Assembly (NCBI RefSeq): GCF_938015485.1
Contig: NZ_CALLVU010000135.1
Span: forward strand, 1-19,177
DNA from: an uncultured Lachnoanaerobaculum sp.
GTDB taxonomy: Bacteria > Bacillota > Clostridia > Lachnospirales > Lachnospiraceae
Length of the DNA stretch: 19,177 bases
Direction of reading: 5' to 3'
A program made the translations under genes and the position numbers. Position 1 is the first letter of the stretch. Each line of letters opens with the position of its first letter. Positions 8,281 through 15,743 of the stretch are shown piece after piece. Below the pieces are notes generated by a model. That model saw only the letters and a list, made by a program, of their open reading frames with translations. It ran no database searches and was not told where the DNA came from.

Positions 8281-8592
8281 ATGGCGGAAGCGAGTTGGGA
8301 AGTTGTAACTGAGGAATTAAAAAGATCGGCAAAAAAGATTATAGAAAAGACAGGAGATTATGATACTGCATGGAACAGGCTTTACACAGAAGTAGAAGGT
8401 TTGAAAAAATCGAATTGGACCGGTGAAGCAAGTGAGAAATTTAGTGCCAGTCTTGAAAATTATAAACAAATATTTCAGGAAATGTCAAAGATACTTAAGG
8501 ATTGTGCAGCCAATATGGAAACTATAGCAGCTAATTATGATAAAACCGAGAAAGCTGTTGCTGATGCGGCAAATAATTTACCTAAGATGTGA
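8281..8592 (+). CDS. WXG100 family protein (ESAT-6/EsxA-like)
   Basis: A 103-residue helical-hairpin protein, the expected size for secreted WXG100 dimers. ATG 8281 follows AAAGGAGAA. The turn has W46-T47-G48, and the C-terminal helix carries Y86-D-K-T-E90, fitting the Y-x3-D/E export motif. There is no Sec signal peptide, as expected. It is likely both substrate and activator of EssC, whose last ATPase domain binds WXG100 signals in studied systems. The short tail after the motif (KAVADAANNLPKM) resembles the flexible C-terminus of secreted Esx proteins. Confidence 0.9.
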   Translation: MAEASWEVVTEELKRSAKKIIEKTGDYDTAWNRLYTEVEGLKKSNWTGEASEKFSASLENYKQIFQEMSKILKDCAANMETIAANYDKTEKAVADAANNLPKM

Positions 8593-8604
8593 TGGAGGTG
8601 TTGT

Positions 8605-8886
8605 ATGGCAGATATTAAAGTAAATTCAGCTACAATGAGAGAAAAAAAATCAAATTTTGAAAATATAGCTAAAAATATAAAAACGTACATAGATGATATG
8701 GATAATGAGATAAAAAGCCTAAATTCTTGGCAGGGTAGCGCAAAAGATGAATACAAAAAACAGTTTGAGAATTTAAAACCAAAGTTTGATGGAATTATTC
8801 AATCAATCAAAGATTATGCAACTTTTTTAGAAAGTGCAGCTGTTGAGTATGACAAGGTGGAAACAGCAAATAAAACAAGTAAATAG
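8605..8886 (+). CDS. WXG100 family protein (ESAT-6/EsxA-like), second copy
   Basis: A 93-residue helical-hairpin protein starting 12 bases after the preceding stop. ATG 8605 is preceded by GGAGGTG, with 6 bases between. The turn is W42-Q43-G44 and the export motif is Y82-D-K-V-E86, followed by a short tail. It aligns in layout with the previous WXG100 protein but shares little sequence beyond the motifs, so the pair could form a heterodimer rather than being a recent duplicate. Confidence 0.9.
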   Translation: MADIKVNSATMREKKSNFENIAKNIKTYIDDMDNEIKSLNSWQGSAKDEYKKQFENLKPKFDGIIQSIKDYATFLESAAVEYDKVETANKTSK

Positions 8887-8915
8887 TCAGGTTATTTTGC
8901 GGAGGATTATGGTAA

Positions 8916-9725
8916 TTGCATACAATAAAAGTAACAGCCATATCACATGTTGGAAACTCAAGAAAAAATCATGAGGACAATTACCTGATTGGAAAAGATT
9001 ATCTAAAACAGAATCAAGTAGATAGTATATCTATTTCTAAAGAAATTTTTAAAGAGGTAAAAATCTTAAACTCTCCATTTTTTGTAGCTGTATCAGACGG
9101 TATGGGAGGCTATGAAGGTGGTGAAGTCGCCAGTGCTATGACAGTAGAGTTTTTAGCGGATAAAGGATTAGATTATCTTTATGAATCAGGTGATTTAGAA
9201 AAAAATATATCAAATTGTATTTCTGATTTAAATGAGTATATATGTGATGAGTCTAAAAAACATAGTAACACAAGAGGTATGGGAGCAACATTATGCGGAG
9301 TTGTGACATACTTAGATGATAGCTATTGCTTCAACGCCGGAGACAGCAGATTATATATGTATAAAGACAAAAACCTTAAACAGGTTAGTGTAGATAATAC
9401 ACATGGACAGAGGATTTTGGACTTGGAACTTCTTACGAGAGAAGAGGTAGATAAATTATCTAATCGAAAGGCTATGTATAAATATATTGGTAGAGAGACA
9501 AAGTTGATTCCTGATATATATAAACTTGGAAATATAGAAAAGGATACGATATTGTTATTGTGTTCAGACGGTTTTTCAGATGCTTTAGAGCCGGATGAGA
9601 TACAAGATATTCTGTCAAAGGAATATATAAGTATAGAGGACAAATCAAAATTTTTAGTTGAGGTTGCGTTGGATAAAAATCCAAGTTACGGAGACAATAT
9701 TACTCTATTGATTTTAGAATATTGA
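8916..9725 (+). CDS. PP2C-type serine/threonine protein phosphatase
   Basis: A 269-residue metal-dependent PP2C phosphatase, presumably cytosolic, reversing the kinase encoded next. Motifs in order: N-H-E20-D21 at the N-terminal metal site, DGMGG (61-65), MGATLCG, NAGDSRLY, CSDGFSD (D218) and GDN (D260) near the C-terminus. All expected metal-binding acids are present, so it should be active. The TTG start at 8916 is set by GGAGGA 9 bases upstream. An ATG at 8909 is out of frame and too close to that site. The family norm is about 240-260 residues, so it is full length with no extra domain. The kinase gene starts 9 bases after its stop. Confidence 0.93.
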   Translation: MHTIKVTAISHVGNSRKNHEDNYLIGKDYLKQNQVDSISISKEIFKEVKILNSPFFVAVSDGMGGYEGGEVASAMTVEFLADKGLDYLYESGDLEKNISNCISDLNEYICDESKKHSNTRGMGATLCGVVTYLDDSYCFNAGDSRLYMYKDKNLKQVSVDNTHGQRILDLELLTREEVDKLSNRKAMYKYIGRETKLIPDIYKLGNIEKDTILLLCSDGFSDALEPDEIQDILSKEYISIEDKSKFLVEVALDKNPSYGDNITLLILEY

Positions 9726-9734
9726 GGAGTATAG

Positions 9735-11678
9735 ATGATGATAGGAGATAAAATATTAGGCTATACTGTTGATGAAAAAATAGGTTCCGGAGGCTTTGGA
9801 ACTGTATATAAGGTTTCAAAAACCAATGTATCCGGAACATATATAAGAGCATTAAAACATATTACCTTACCGAGTCAAAAACAGTATGTTGATGTTTTGA
9901 ATTCAATGGGTGGTAACTTCGCTAAAGCAGATGAATATTTTGCAGCAGCATTAAAAGAGATTGTAAATGAAATTAGAATTATAAGTACACTCTCTGAGAC
10001 CGGGACTAAAAATATAGTGAAGTATTATGAAAATGATATTAAAGAATCAGGGAGTCCTAAAAGGTATGATATATATATTTTGATGGAATATCTAACTCCA
10101 TTTACAAAGTACTTATATGAAAATGAGTTTAAGGTCAAAGACGTTTGCAAATTAGGAGAGGATATTTTAAATGCCCTTATTATATGTCATGGGAAAAGTA
10201 TAATCCACAGAGATATAAAAGACGATAATATATTTGTTTCAAATGAGGGAGATTATAAGCTTGGAGATTTTGGGGTTTCAAAGAAATTAAATGATAAGTC
10301 GAAGGCTGAATCAATAAAAGGAACTCCTAACTTTATTGCACCGGAAGTGTATATCGGCAGGGAGAAGTATGATGACACAGTTGATGTATATTCACTCGGA
10401 ATAGTTTTATATAAGTTATTAAATAAGTCAAGAGTACCTTTTTTGCCTGATTTTCCAAAGTCATACAACAGTAATGATGAAGATATAGCGTTTGATAGAA
10501 GAATGAAGGGTGAAGTTCCACCACTTCCATATGATGCAAATAATATTTTAGGCAGTACAATAATTAAGGCTATTTGTAAACGTGATGAAAGATATAATTC
10601 TGCAGTAGAGTTTTTAAATGCTTTAAAGAGTGCTATGACACAACTTTCAGACGAAGAGCTAAATATTGTGGTAAATCAAGTTATAGAGGTTCCTCATTCA
10701 AGTGATAATACATTAGGTGAAATTACATCACCATACAATAAGTCCGGCAATACAGGTGAAACTATTGGAAGTGGATTTTCAACTTCAGGAAATATAGATG
10801 TAGATAATAGTCAAGATAAAAATTTATTTGCAAGCCAAAGCGACTTATATAGGCGATTAGATAATCAAAACCGAGATATAGCGAGAGATGATTTGCAAAA
10901 TAATTTTGATTATGAGAATAGTTCAAGAAGTAACAGCACAAATTCTGTACGAAATCAAAATAGAGATGATTTTCAGAATTTACAAAGCTTGAGACAAAAT
11001 ACTATAAGAAATGTTCAAAATGATGATATAGACAGTGTTCAGGTCTTCGAAAGAAATGATTTTAATTGGATCAATTATGCACTACCTGTAGTAACATTTC
11101 TAGCGTTTATAATAGTCTATGCTTTGGTGTTGCCCGGTCTTTATGGAAAAGGTATTGGTCTGGGGAGAATATTTTTTAATAACCCCGATGCAATTTTAGA
11201 TAATTTGCAGGATGAAGGTAAAGTATTTGGAACAGTATACGGGCTTTGGGCTATAAAAGTATTATTATATATTTTATTTGCATTATTTGTAGCATCTTTA
11301 TTTAAATTAGGACATTCTTTGCAGAATAAGAAACCTGTTTATAATACAAATGCAATTGTGTATGATAAGTCACCATATTTGAAGGCTGTAGAGATATATG
11401 AGACTGCAAAAGGTAGCAATATAGCAGAAGCTTCTGTTGCTATAAAGTCAATTAGAAATGTTATGGAAAGATTAAGAAACGAAAGTGACTTTGGAATTGG
11501 AAATAATGCATTGATTAGCTGTGAGACAGAGATTGCAAATTACTTAGCCGATATAGAAAAAAATGTTGACTTACTGCATGATGAAAAGGGGGTTAAAGCG
11601 GCAGCAGATAAAATTGAAAAGGATTGCAAAAATATTCAAAATAAACTCAGACTTAGGATTGAGATGAAGAAAAAATAG
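9735..11678 (+). CDS. Membrane-anchored serine/threonine protein kinase
   Basis: A 647-residue Hanks-type kinase. The N-terminal kinase domain (about 8-300) has G-loop GSGGFG (17-22), K41, helix-C E79, HRD with D160, N165, DFG (178-180), TPNF-APE (197-204) and a conserved D217; all catalytic residues are intact. An Asn/Ser-rich linker (about 320-440) leads to two membrane segments near 446-470 and 502-527. The loop between them of about 30 residues would face outside, and the ~120-residue helical tail would be cytosolic. There are no PASTA repeats, unlike PrkC/StkP. It sits between PP2C and zinc-ribbon genes in a secretion operon whose EssC has an FHA domain, so EssC or the zinc-ribbon proteins are plausible substrates or partners (inference). 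It is not EssB, whose kinase-like domain is inactive and which has one membrane segment. Confidence 0.93.
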   Translation: MMIGDKILGYTVDEKIGSGGFGTVYKVSKTNVSGTYIRALKHITLPSQKQYVDVLNSMGGNFAKADEYFAAALKEIVNEIRIISTLSETGTKNIVKYYENDIKESGSPKRYDIYILMEYLTPFTKYLYENEFKVKDVCKLGEDILNALIICHGKSIIHRDIKDDNIFVSNEGDYKLGDFGVSKKLNDKSKAESIKGTPNFIAPEVYIGREKYDDTVDVYSLGIVLYKLLNKSRVPFLPDFPKSYNSNDEDIAFDRRMKGEVPPLPYDANNILGSTIIKAICKRDERYNSAVEFLNALKSAMTQLSDEELNIVVNQVIEVPHSSDNTLGEITSPYNKSGNTGETIGSGFSTSGNIDVDNSQDKNLFASQSDLYRRLDNQNRDIARDDLQNNFDYENSSRSNSTNSVRNQNRDDFQNLQSLRQNTIRNVQNDDIDSVQVFERNDFNWINYALPVVTFLAFIIVYALVLPGLYGKGIGLGRIFFNNPDAILDNLQDEGKVFGTVYGLWAIKVLLYILFALFVASLFKLGHSLQNKKPVYNTNAIVYDKSPYLKAVEIYETAKGSNIAEASVAIKSIRNVMERLRNESDFGIGNNALISCETEIANYLADIEKNVDLLHDEKGVKAAADKIEKDCKNIQNKLRLRIEMKKK

Positions 11679-11687
11679 GAGAAGATA

Positions 11688-12281
11688 ATGGCGAGTGAGA
11701 TAGTAGATTTAGAGTGTCCGGGATGTGCTGCAACTATATCAATAAATACAAGGTTCTGTCCATATTGTCAAAGACCGATAGTAATAAAGACAATAAATAA
11801 TATTGCCGGACTTTCACAAATGGATATTAATAAGCAGGTAAACAGCTATAGAAAGGCTATGGCAAAAAGTCCGGATAATGCAGAAATGAATTTATCAATT
11901 GCATTCTGCTATATGAGATTGAAACTGTATGACAAAGCTATTTCTTGTTTTGAAAAAGCACTGATAGATAATTTTGATAATGCAGATGCATATTATTATG
12001 CAGCAATTTCTTTGTTAAAAGGAAAAAGAGCATTTTTAGCATCAAGAGAAACAATTAATAAAATAATTGAATATATTGATGCTGCGAATATGATTGAGCC
12101 AAAAGGTATTTTTTATTACTTTTTAGCATATATTAAGTGTGATTATTTTGAAAGAAAGTGCTTGAACTCAAGTCCCTCATATAGAGAGTGTATAAGTAAT
12201 GCTGTAAATATCGGATTATCGAATGCTGATGTAATAGATATGTATAATTTGCTGGGAGTTGAAAGACCGGCACAAATATAA
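11688..12281 (+). CDS. Zinc-ribbon and TPR-repeat protein
   Basis: A 197-residue protein starting 9 bases after the kinase stop, with GGAGAAG before the ATG. An N-terminal zinc ribbon uses C10-x2-C13 and C24-x2-C27. Residues about 45-120 form tetratricopeptide-like repeats (YRKAMAKSPDNAEMNLSIAF; YDKAISCFEKAL, then DNADAYYYAAISLL), and a more irregular helical tail follows. No membrane segment is seen. TPR proteins are protein-protein adaptors. Placed after the kinase and sharing the ribbon with three other operon proteins, it is probably a cytosolic adaptor of the same complex. The exact role is unknown. Confidence 0.8.
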   Translation: MASEIVDLECPGCAATISINTRFCPYCQRPIVIKTINNIAGLSQMDINKQVNSYRKAMAKSPDNAEMNLSIAFCYMRLKLYDKAISCFEKALIDNFDNADAYYYAAISLLKGKRAFLASRETINKIIEYIDAANMIEPKGIFYYFLAYIKCDYFERKCLNSSPSYRECISNAVNIGLSNADVIDMYNLLGVERPAQI

Positions 12282-12304
12282 AGTTGTATGGAGGAAATAA
12301 ATAT

Positions 12305-13333
12305 ATGAAATGTCCTAAATGTGGTGCAGAGATTATTAATGGGGATAAGTTCTGCATGAATTGCGGTACTCCGGTTGATAATATGACAATTAGTAATGCT
12401 AATAGTCAGTATACCGGAAACAGTTCTACAGGTATGTACAATGACAGTAATACTAATTTGAATGATACAATGAGTAGTGATGCATACACACCTAATTCAA
12501 ATAATTATATTCAGAACAACTACAGTAATGATAATATGATTGGACCGGAAAACAAGGTGGATGTAGCAGTGAGAAGGTATTTCTTTGGTTACAAAGATAT
12601 CATACCTTTATCAATAATAGCTTTCTGTCTTGGACCGGTTACATGTGGTGTAGGATTTGTTGTAGGTACTATAGGTTTAATCTTTGCGATTGTACTAAGT
12701 TTGTATACCTTTTTGTTAGGTGGTGGTGCTGATAAAGTGGACCAAGCCAGTAGTAAAGCAGTAAATGTATTGAAACAAAGGGCAATAAAAAGTTTCAATG
12801 TAGATTTATCACAAATCAGTGAAATAGAGCCTATAACAGTTGTAGGCATTGGAAATAGCCCTGATAACATATATTTTGGTGCAGATAGAAGAATAAGAAT
12901 ATTCAGATGGTTAGGAAATTTTATATCTAAATTGATGCTTATTCGTTCTATTGATCCAATGGAGGGGTTAAGGTTTGGAAGCGATAGAGTAGTAAGATAT
13001 TTACTTGTACAAGTTACAGTATATGCATTTACAGATACTAGATTGCTTACTTATACCGGAAATATGGATATAGCTACAGGTGTAATATATGATGAGAGTG
13101 TAACAGATACATTCTATTCAGATATAAACAGCTTGACATTCAATGATGTACTTAGGAGAACAAAAACAGGAATTTTTAGAAAAGAATATTATGTTTCAAA
13201 GTATATTAATCTTGATGTATGTGGAATTACAAAGGTAGCATGTTTTGATTCAAGATTTGCCTCAAACGGTCTTGCAAGTGCAACCAATAGCTTAGAAGGA
13301 ATGAAGAGCTATATAAGAGATAAGAAAAGCTGA
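12305..13333 (+). CDS. Zinc-ribbon membrane protein of unknown function
   Basis: A 342-residue protein. ATG 12305 is preferred (GGAGGA 9 bases upstream) over an in-frame TTG at 12284. The first 22 residues are a zinc ribbon (CPKCG, FCMNCG), followed by an Asn/Ser/Thr-rich linker to about residue 80. A long hydrophobic region at about 98-142 (IIPLSIIAFCLGP, VVGTIGLIFAIVLSLYTFLL) should form two membrane segments. The remaining ~200 residues are soluble and beta-rich (YAFTDTRLLTYTG, YYVSKYINLDVCGI) and might be PH-like, but I cannot confirm a family. Ribbon and C-terminal domain would lie on the same, probably cytosolic, side if there are two segments. Confidence 0.75.
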   Translation: MKCPKCGAEIINGDKFCMNCGTPVDNMTISNANSQYTGNSSTGMYNDSNTNLNDTMSSDAYTPNSNNYIQNNYSNDNMIGPENKVDVAVRRYFFGYKDIIPLSIIAFCLGPVTCGVGFVVGTIGLIFAIVLSLYTFLLGGGADKVDQASSKAVNVLKQRAIKSFNVDLSQISEIEPITVVGIGNSPDNIYFGADRRIRIFRWLGNFISKLMLIRSIDPMEGLRFGSDRVVRYLLVQVTVYAFTDTRLLTYTGNMDIATGVIYDESVTDTFYSDINSLTFNDVLRRTKTGIFRKEYYVSKYINLDVCGITKVACFDSRFASNGLASATNSLEGMKSYIRDKKS

Positions 13334-13355
13334 TTTTCCGGGGAGGAGGTTATAG

Positions 13356-14540
13356 GTGTTCTGTCGAAAATGTGGAAGTGAAAATTTAGATGGAGCTAAA
13401 TTTTGCCGTAAGTGTGGAGCTACACTATACGTGGATAGAGGTACACATATTGATAATGCTGTAAACACAATTCCGGGACCGGATTTAACGGGTAATACAG
13501 GCAGTTCAAATAGTAATATATTAAGGATAGCCGGATTTGCTGCAGTTTTATTTGTTCTTATAGTTGGTGTTATATATTATAGTTCATCAAGATCTGATGT
13601 AATAGATTTAGATAAATATGTTGAGGTTAAAGTAAGTGGTTACAATGGCGATGGGGATGCAAGTCTCTACATTGATTGGGAAAAACTTAGGGGTGAGCAT
13701 AATATAAAGTTTACAAAAAAAGGTAAAGAACAGTTTGGTTCATACATGACTCCTGTAGATGTTTTAGAGGGAAATATTTCAGATCCTGTATTGGAAGAAT
13801 CAAGCGGACTTAGCAATGGTGATACTGTGGATTACACATGGTCCATTGGTGAAGATGCTTTTTCTGCAAGTGAGGATGAAATTAAAGAATATATAAAGTG
13901 TGAGCTTGAGTTTAAAAGTGGAAGTGTAGAGATTTCAGGATTAGATGAGATTAGTACCTTTGATGCATTTGATGATGTAAGTGTAACAGTACATGGAAAT
14001 CCACCGAACAATTGGGCTGAAGTGGAATATAACGGTGATTATTTTAGCAGTTATGATTTTAATGTTAGTCCGAAGTACAATTTAAAAGATGGTGATACTA
14101 TCACAGTCACATTGGATGATAGTGCTATAAAGAAGTGTACGTCTAAGTATGGGAAAAAACCATCTGAAAATAGTAAGAATTTTACAGTAAGTGGAGTTAA
14201 TGATAATACAAGTAGTCAAAATACCGGTTCACAAAGTGGATATTTATGTCAGTACAGCTCTGAGAGATTAATGACAAGAGATGAAATAGTGTCATATAAG
14301 AATACAGATTACTCATCGTATAATTTTCCGGGAGGAAGATCTATTATTCAAATGCTTATAAATGAGATATTTGCGAGACATGGTTATAACTTTGAAGATG
14401 CAGATTTAGCTAATTATTTTTACAATAACAGTTTGTATAGTAATGTTGTAATCAGACATGACCTGGATATGGATGGTGTTTTCAAAACAATGTCAAGTAC
14501 AGAACAGGATAATTTACGATTGCTGATGGAGTATAGGTAG
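13356..14540 (+). CDS. Zinc-ribbon, single-pass membrane protein with C-terminal YARHG domain
   Basis: Last gene of the operon, 394 residues. GTG 13356 lies 6 bases after GGAGGAGG. Residues 1-21 form a zinc ribbon (FCRKCG, FCRKCG). One membrane segment spans about 55-77, placing the ribbon in the cytosol and the rest outside. The outside part has two beta-rich modules (about 84-195 and 200-285; NGDTVDYTWSI in the first, DGDTITVTLD in the second) that look like diverged repeats. A C-terminal YARHG domain follows, with FARHGYNF and LANYFYNNSLY at about 340-370. YARHG is a putative extracellular domain whose function is not known to me. The protein could link the cytosolic ribbon complex to the cell wall or sense an outside signal (inference). 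Confidence 0.82.
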   Translation: MFCRKCGSENLDGAKFCRKCGATLYVDRGTHIDNAVNTIPGPDLTGNTGSSNSNILRIAGFAAVLFVLIVGVIYYSSSRSDVIDLDKYVEVKVSGYNGDGDASLYIDWEKLRGEHNIKFTKKGKEQFGSYMTPVDVLEGNISDPVLEESSGLSNGDTVDYTWSIGEDAFSASEDEIKEYIKCELEFKSGSVEISGLDEISTFDAFDDVSVTVHGNPPNNWAEVEYNGDYFSSYDFNVSPKYNLKDGDTITVTLDDSAIKKCTSKYGKKPSENSKNFTVSGVNDNTSSQNTGSQSGYLCQYSSERLMTRDEIVSYKNTDYSSYNFPGGRSIIQMLINEIFARHGYNFEDADLANYFYNNSLYSNVVIRHDLDMDGVFKTMSSTEQDNLRLLMEYR

Positions 14541-14627
14541 GATATAAATATAGAAAGAAGTTACAGATATATTTTATACATATATAATACGGTTACAATC
14601 AGAGGATTTTTAAATAATGAACCATTC

Positions 14628-14652
14628 AGGGGGCTTACGCCCCCTTATTTTT
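14628..14652 (+). terminator. Intrinsic terminator of the secretion operon
   Basis: A perfect 7-bp GC-rich stem, AGGGGGC (14628-14634) and GCCCCCT (14639-14645), with loop TTAC is followed by TATTTTT. The T-run lies on the right, so it stops + strand transcription. It sits right at the end of the convergent minus-strand gene but has no T-run in that direction, so it would serve that gene less well. Confidence 0.9.
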
Positions 14653-15595
14653 AATTATACTTATAGAATCCTTCCCCTGCATTCACTCCGGTTTTGCCTT
14701 TGGCAATATACTTTTCAAGGATTGCTTTTACCTTGCCCTGTACTGTAGTCGGGTCTTTTGAGAGCGGATTGTTTGATACGATATTAAGGGCTGTGTTCAG
14801 GCCTACAATATCAAGGATTTGGAACGGACCGTATGGTGAGCCTGTACCGAGTCTCCATGTGAGGTCGATGGTAGCAGGGTCTGCCACCTCATTTGCAAGC
14901 AACATCTGACCTGCATTAAGGAAAGGTATAAGCATTGAATTCAGTATATATCCCGGCTGTTCCTTCTTAAGACGAAGCGGAATCATCTTGATATCTGAAG
15001 CAAACTTGGCTACAGCCTCATAAGCATCCTTTGATGTGGTACTGTGTCCCATGATTTCGGCAGTATTGCTGATCCAGATATTGTTTGCAAAGTGAATGGC
15101 AAGATACTGTTGCGGCCTGCTCAGATATTCACGGAATTGACTTGGAACCATGCTTGAAGAGTTGGTGGCAACTATAGTCTTTGCTTCAAGATGTGGATCA
15201 AGAGACTTATAGAATGCAACCTTGGCTTCAGGATTTTCAGCCATACTCTCGATTATAAGGTCGGTATCCTTACAAGCTTCTTCAAGGCTTGTAGTAAGTT
15301 TTATCTCATTATAAGCCTTATCGACAGCTTCCAAAAGTTTGTCTATATCTGATTCGGTAACTTTGGAGGAATCTGTGATTAAACCTCTTGGAAATACTTT
15401 TCCTGTCCCGAGCTCCTTCTTTGCCGCATTAAGTGTAGTCTTATAGATATTATATAATCTGTCCAACTTCGGCTTTGTTCTTCCTATAGACTCTTCACTT
15501 CTAAGCCATATCTTTACGTCAAATCCGCAAAAAGCGGTCTGAAATGCTATCTGTGAGCCAAGTACACCGCCACCTGCAACTGTTATATTTTTCAT
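14651..15595 (-). CDS. 3-hydroxyacyl-CoA dehydrogenase family protein
   Basis: A 314-residue NAD-dependent dehydrogenase of the 3-hydroxybutyryl-CoA/3-hydroxyacyl-CoA family, cytosolic. The start is ATG at 15595 with AAGGAGG upstream on the minus strand. The Rossmann motif GGGVLG (8-13) replaces the more usual GAGxMG. Catalytic-site residues are visible: NSSS (145-148), H169 within IHFANN, E180 and N219. The C-terminal domain has D244-L-T-W-R and SPYGPFQILDIVGL, then the GEGFYKY ending typical of the family. Length is slightly above the usual ~280, with a charged insertion near 50-95. No thiolase, crotonase or butyryl-CoA dehydrogenase genes are adjacent, so it is not clearly part of a butyrate operon and the substrate is uncertain. 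GC content looks higher than in the secretion operon. Confidence 0.88.
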   Translation of the reverse strand: MKNITVAGGGVLGSQIAFQTAFCGFDVKIWLRSEESIGRTKPKLDRLYNIYKTTLNAAKKELGTGKVFPRGLITDSSKVTESDIDKLLEAVDKAYNEIKLTTSLEEACKDTDLIIESMAENPEAKVAFYKSLDPHLEAKTIVATNSSSMVPSQFREYLSRPQQYLAIHFANNIWISNTAEIMGHSTTSKDAYEAVAKFASDIKMIPLRLKKEQPGYILNSMLIPFLNAGQMLLANEVADPATIDLTWRLGTGSPYGPFQILDIVGLNTALNIVSNNPLSKDPTTVQGKVKAILEKYIAKGKTGVNAGEGFYKYN

Positions 15596-15617
15596 ATTGC
15601 CTCCTTATTGAAATAAT

Positions 15618-15636
15618 AAATATCACCTCGATATTT
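15618..15636. repeat. Short inverted repeat in the leader of the dehydrogenase gene
   Basis: AAATATC (15618-15624) and GATATTT (15630-15636) are exact reverse complements around a 5-base spacer. It lies 23 bases upstream of the minus-strand start codon. On the minus strand the spacer reads GAGGT, a Shine-Dalgarno-like core that is not the one used. A small operator or mRNA hairpin is possible. Confidence 0.4.
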
Positions 15637-15680
15637 AATTGTATAAAATTTATTATAACACCTAAAAAATAAAATAAAAG

Positions 15681-15743
15681 CTGATATTATATTTTATTAA
15701 AAATATTTATTGATAGTTTTTTAACTTTCTTTTATAATATCAG
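15681..15743. promoter_or_regulatory. 11-bp perfect inverted repeat spanning the divergent promoter region
   Basis: CTGATATTATA (15681-15691) and TATAATATCAG (15733-15743) are exact reverse complements separated by 41 bases. The right arm contains the -10 box of the flavoprotein promoter. The left arm contains TATAAT on the minus strand (15686-15691), a possible -10 box for the dehydrogenase gene, though no good -35 box was found for it. Two sites for one regulator, covering both promoters, is a simple reading. Confidence 0.5.
15710..15738 (+). promoter_or_regulatory. Sigma-A promoter of the flavoprotein gene
   Basis: TTGATA (15710-15715) and TATAAT (15733-15738) are separated by exactly 17 bases. 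Transcription would start near 15745, giving a short leader of about 30 nt with AAGGAGG at 15762-15768. Confidence 0.85.

Noticed and set aside
9735..11678. Calling the kinase an EssB homologue.
   Set aside because: It keeps all catalytic motifs, has a long Asn-rich linker and two membrane segments, unlike EssB.
14628..14645. Hairpin as a bidirectional terminator also serving the minus-strand dehydrogenase.
   Set aside because: There is no T-run on the minus-strand side, so only the + direction is called.
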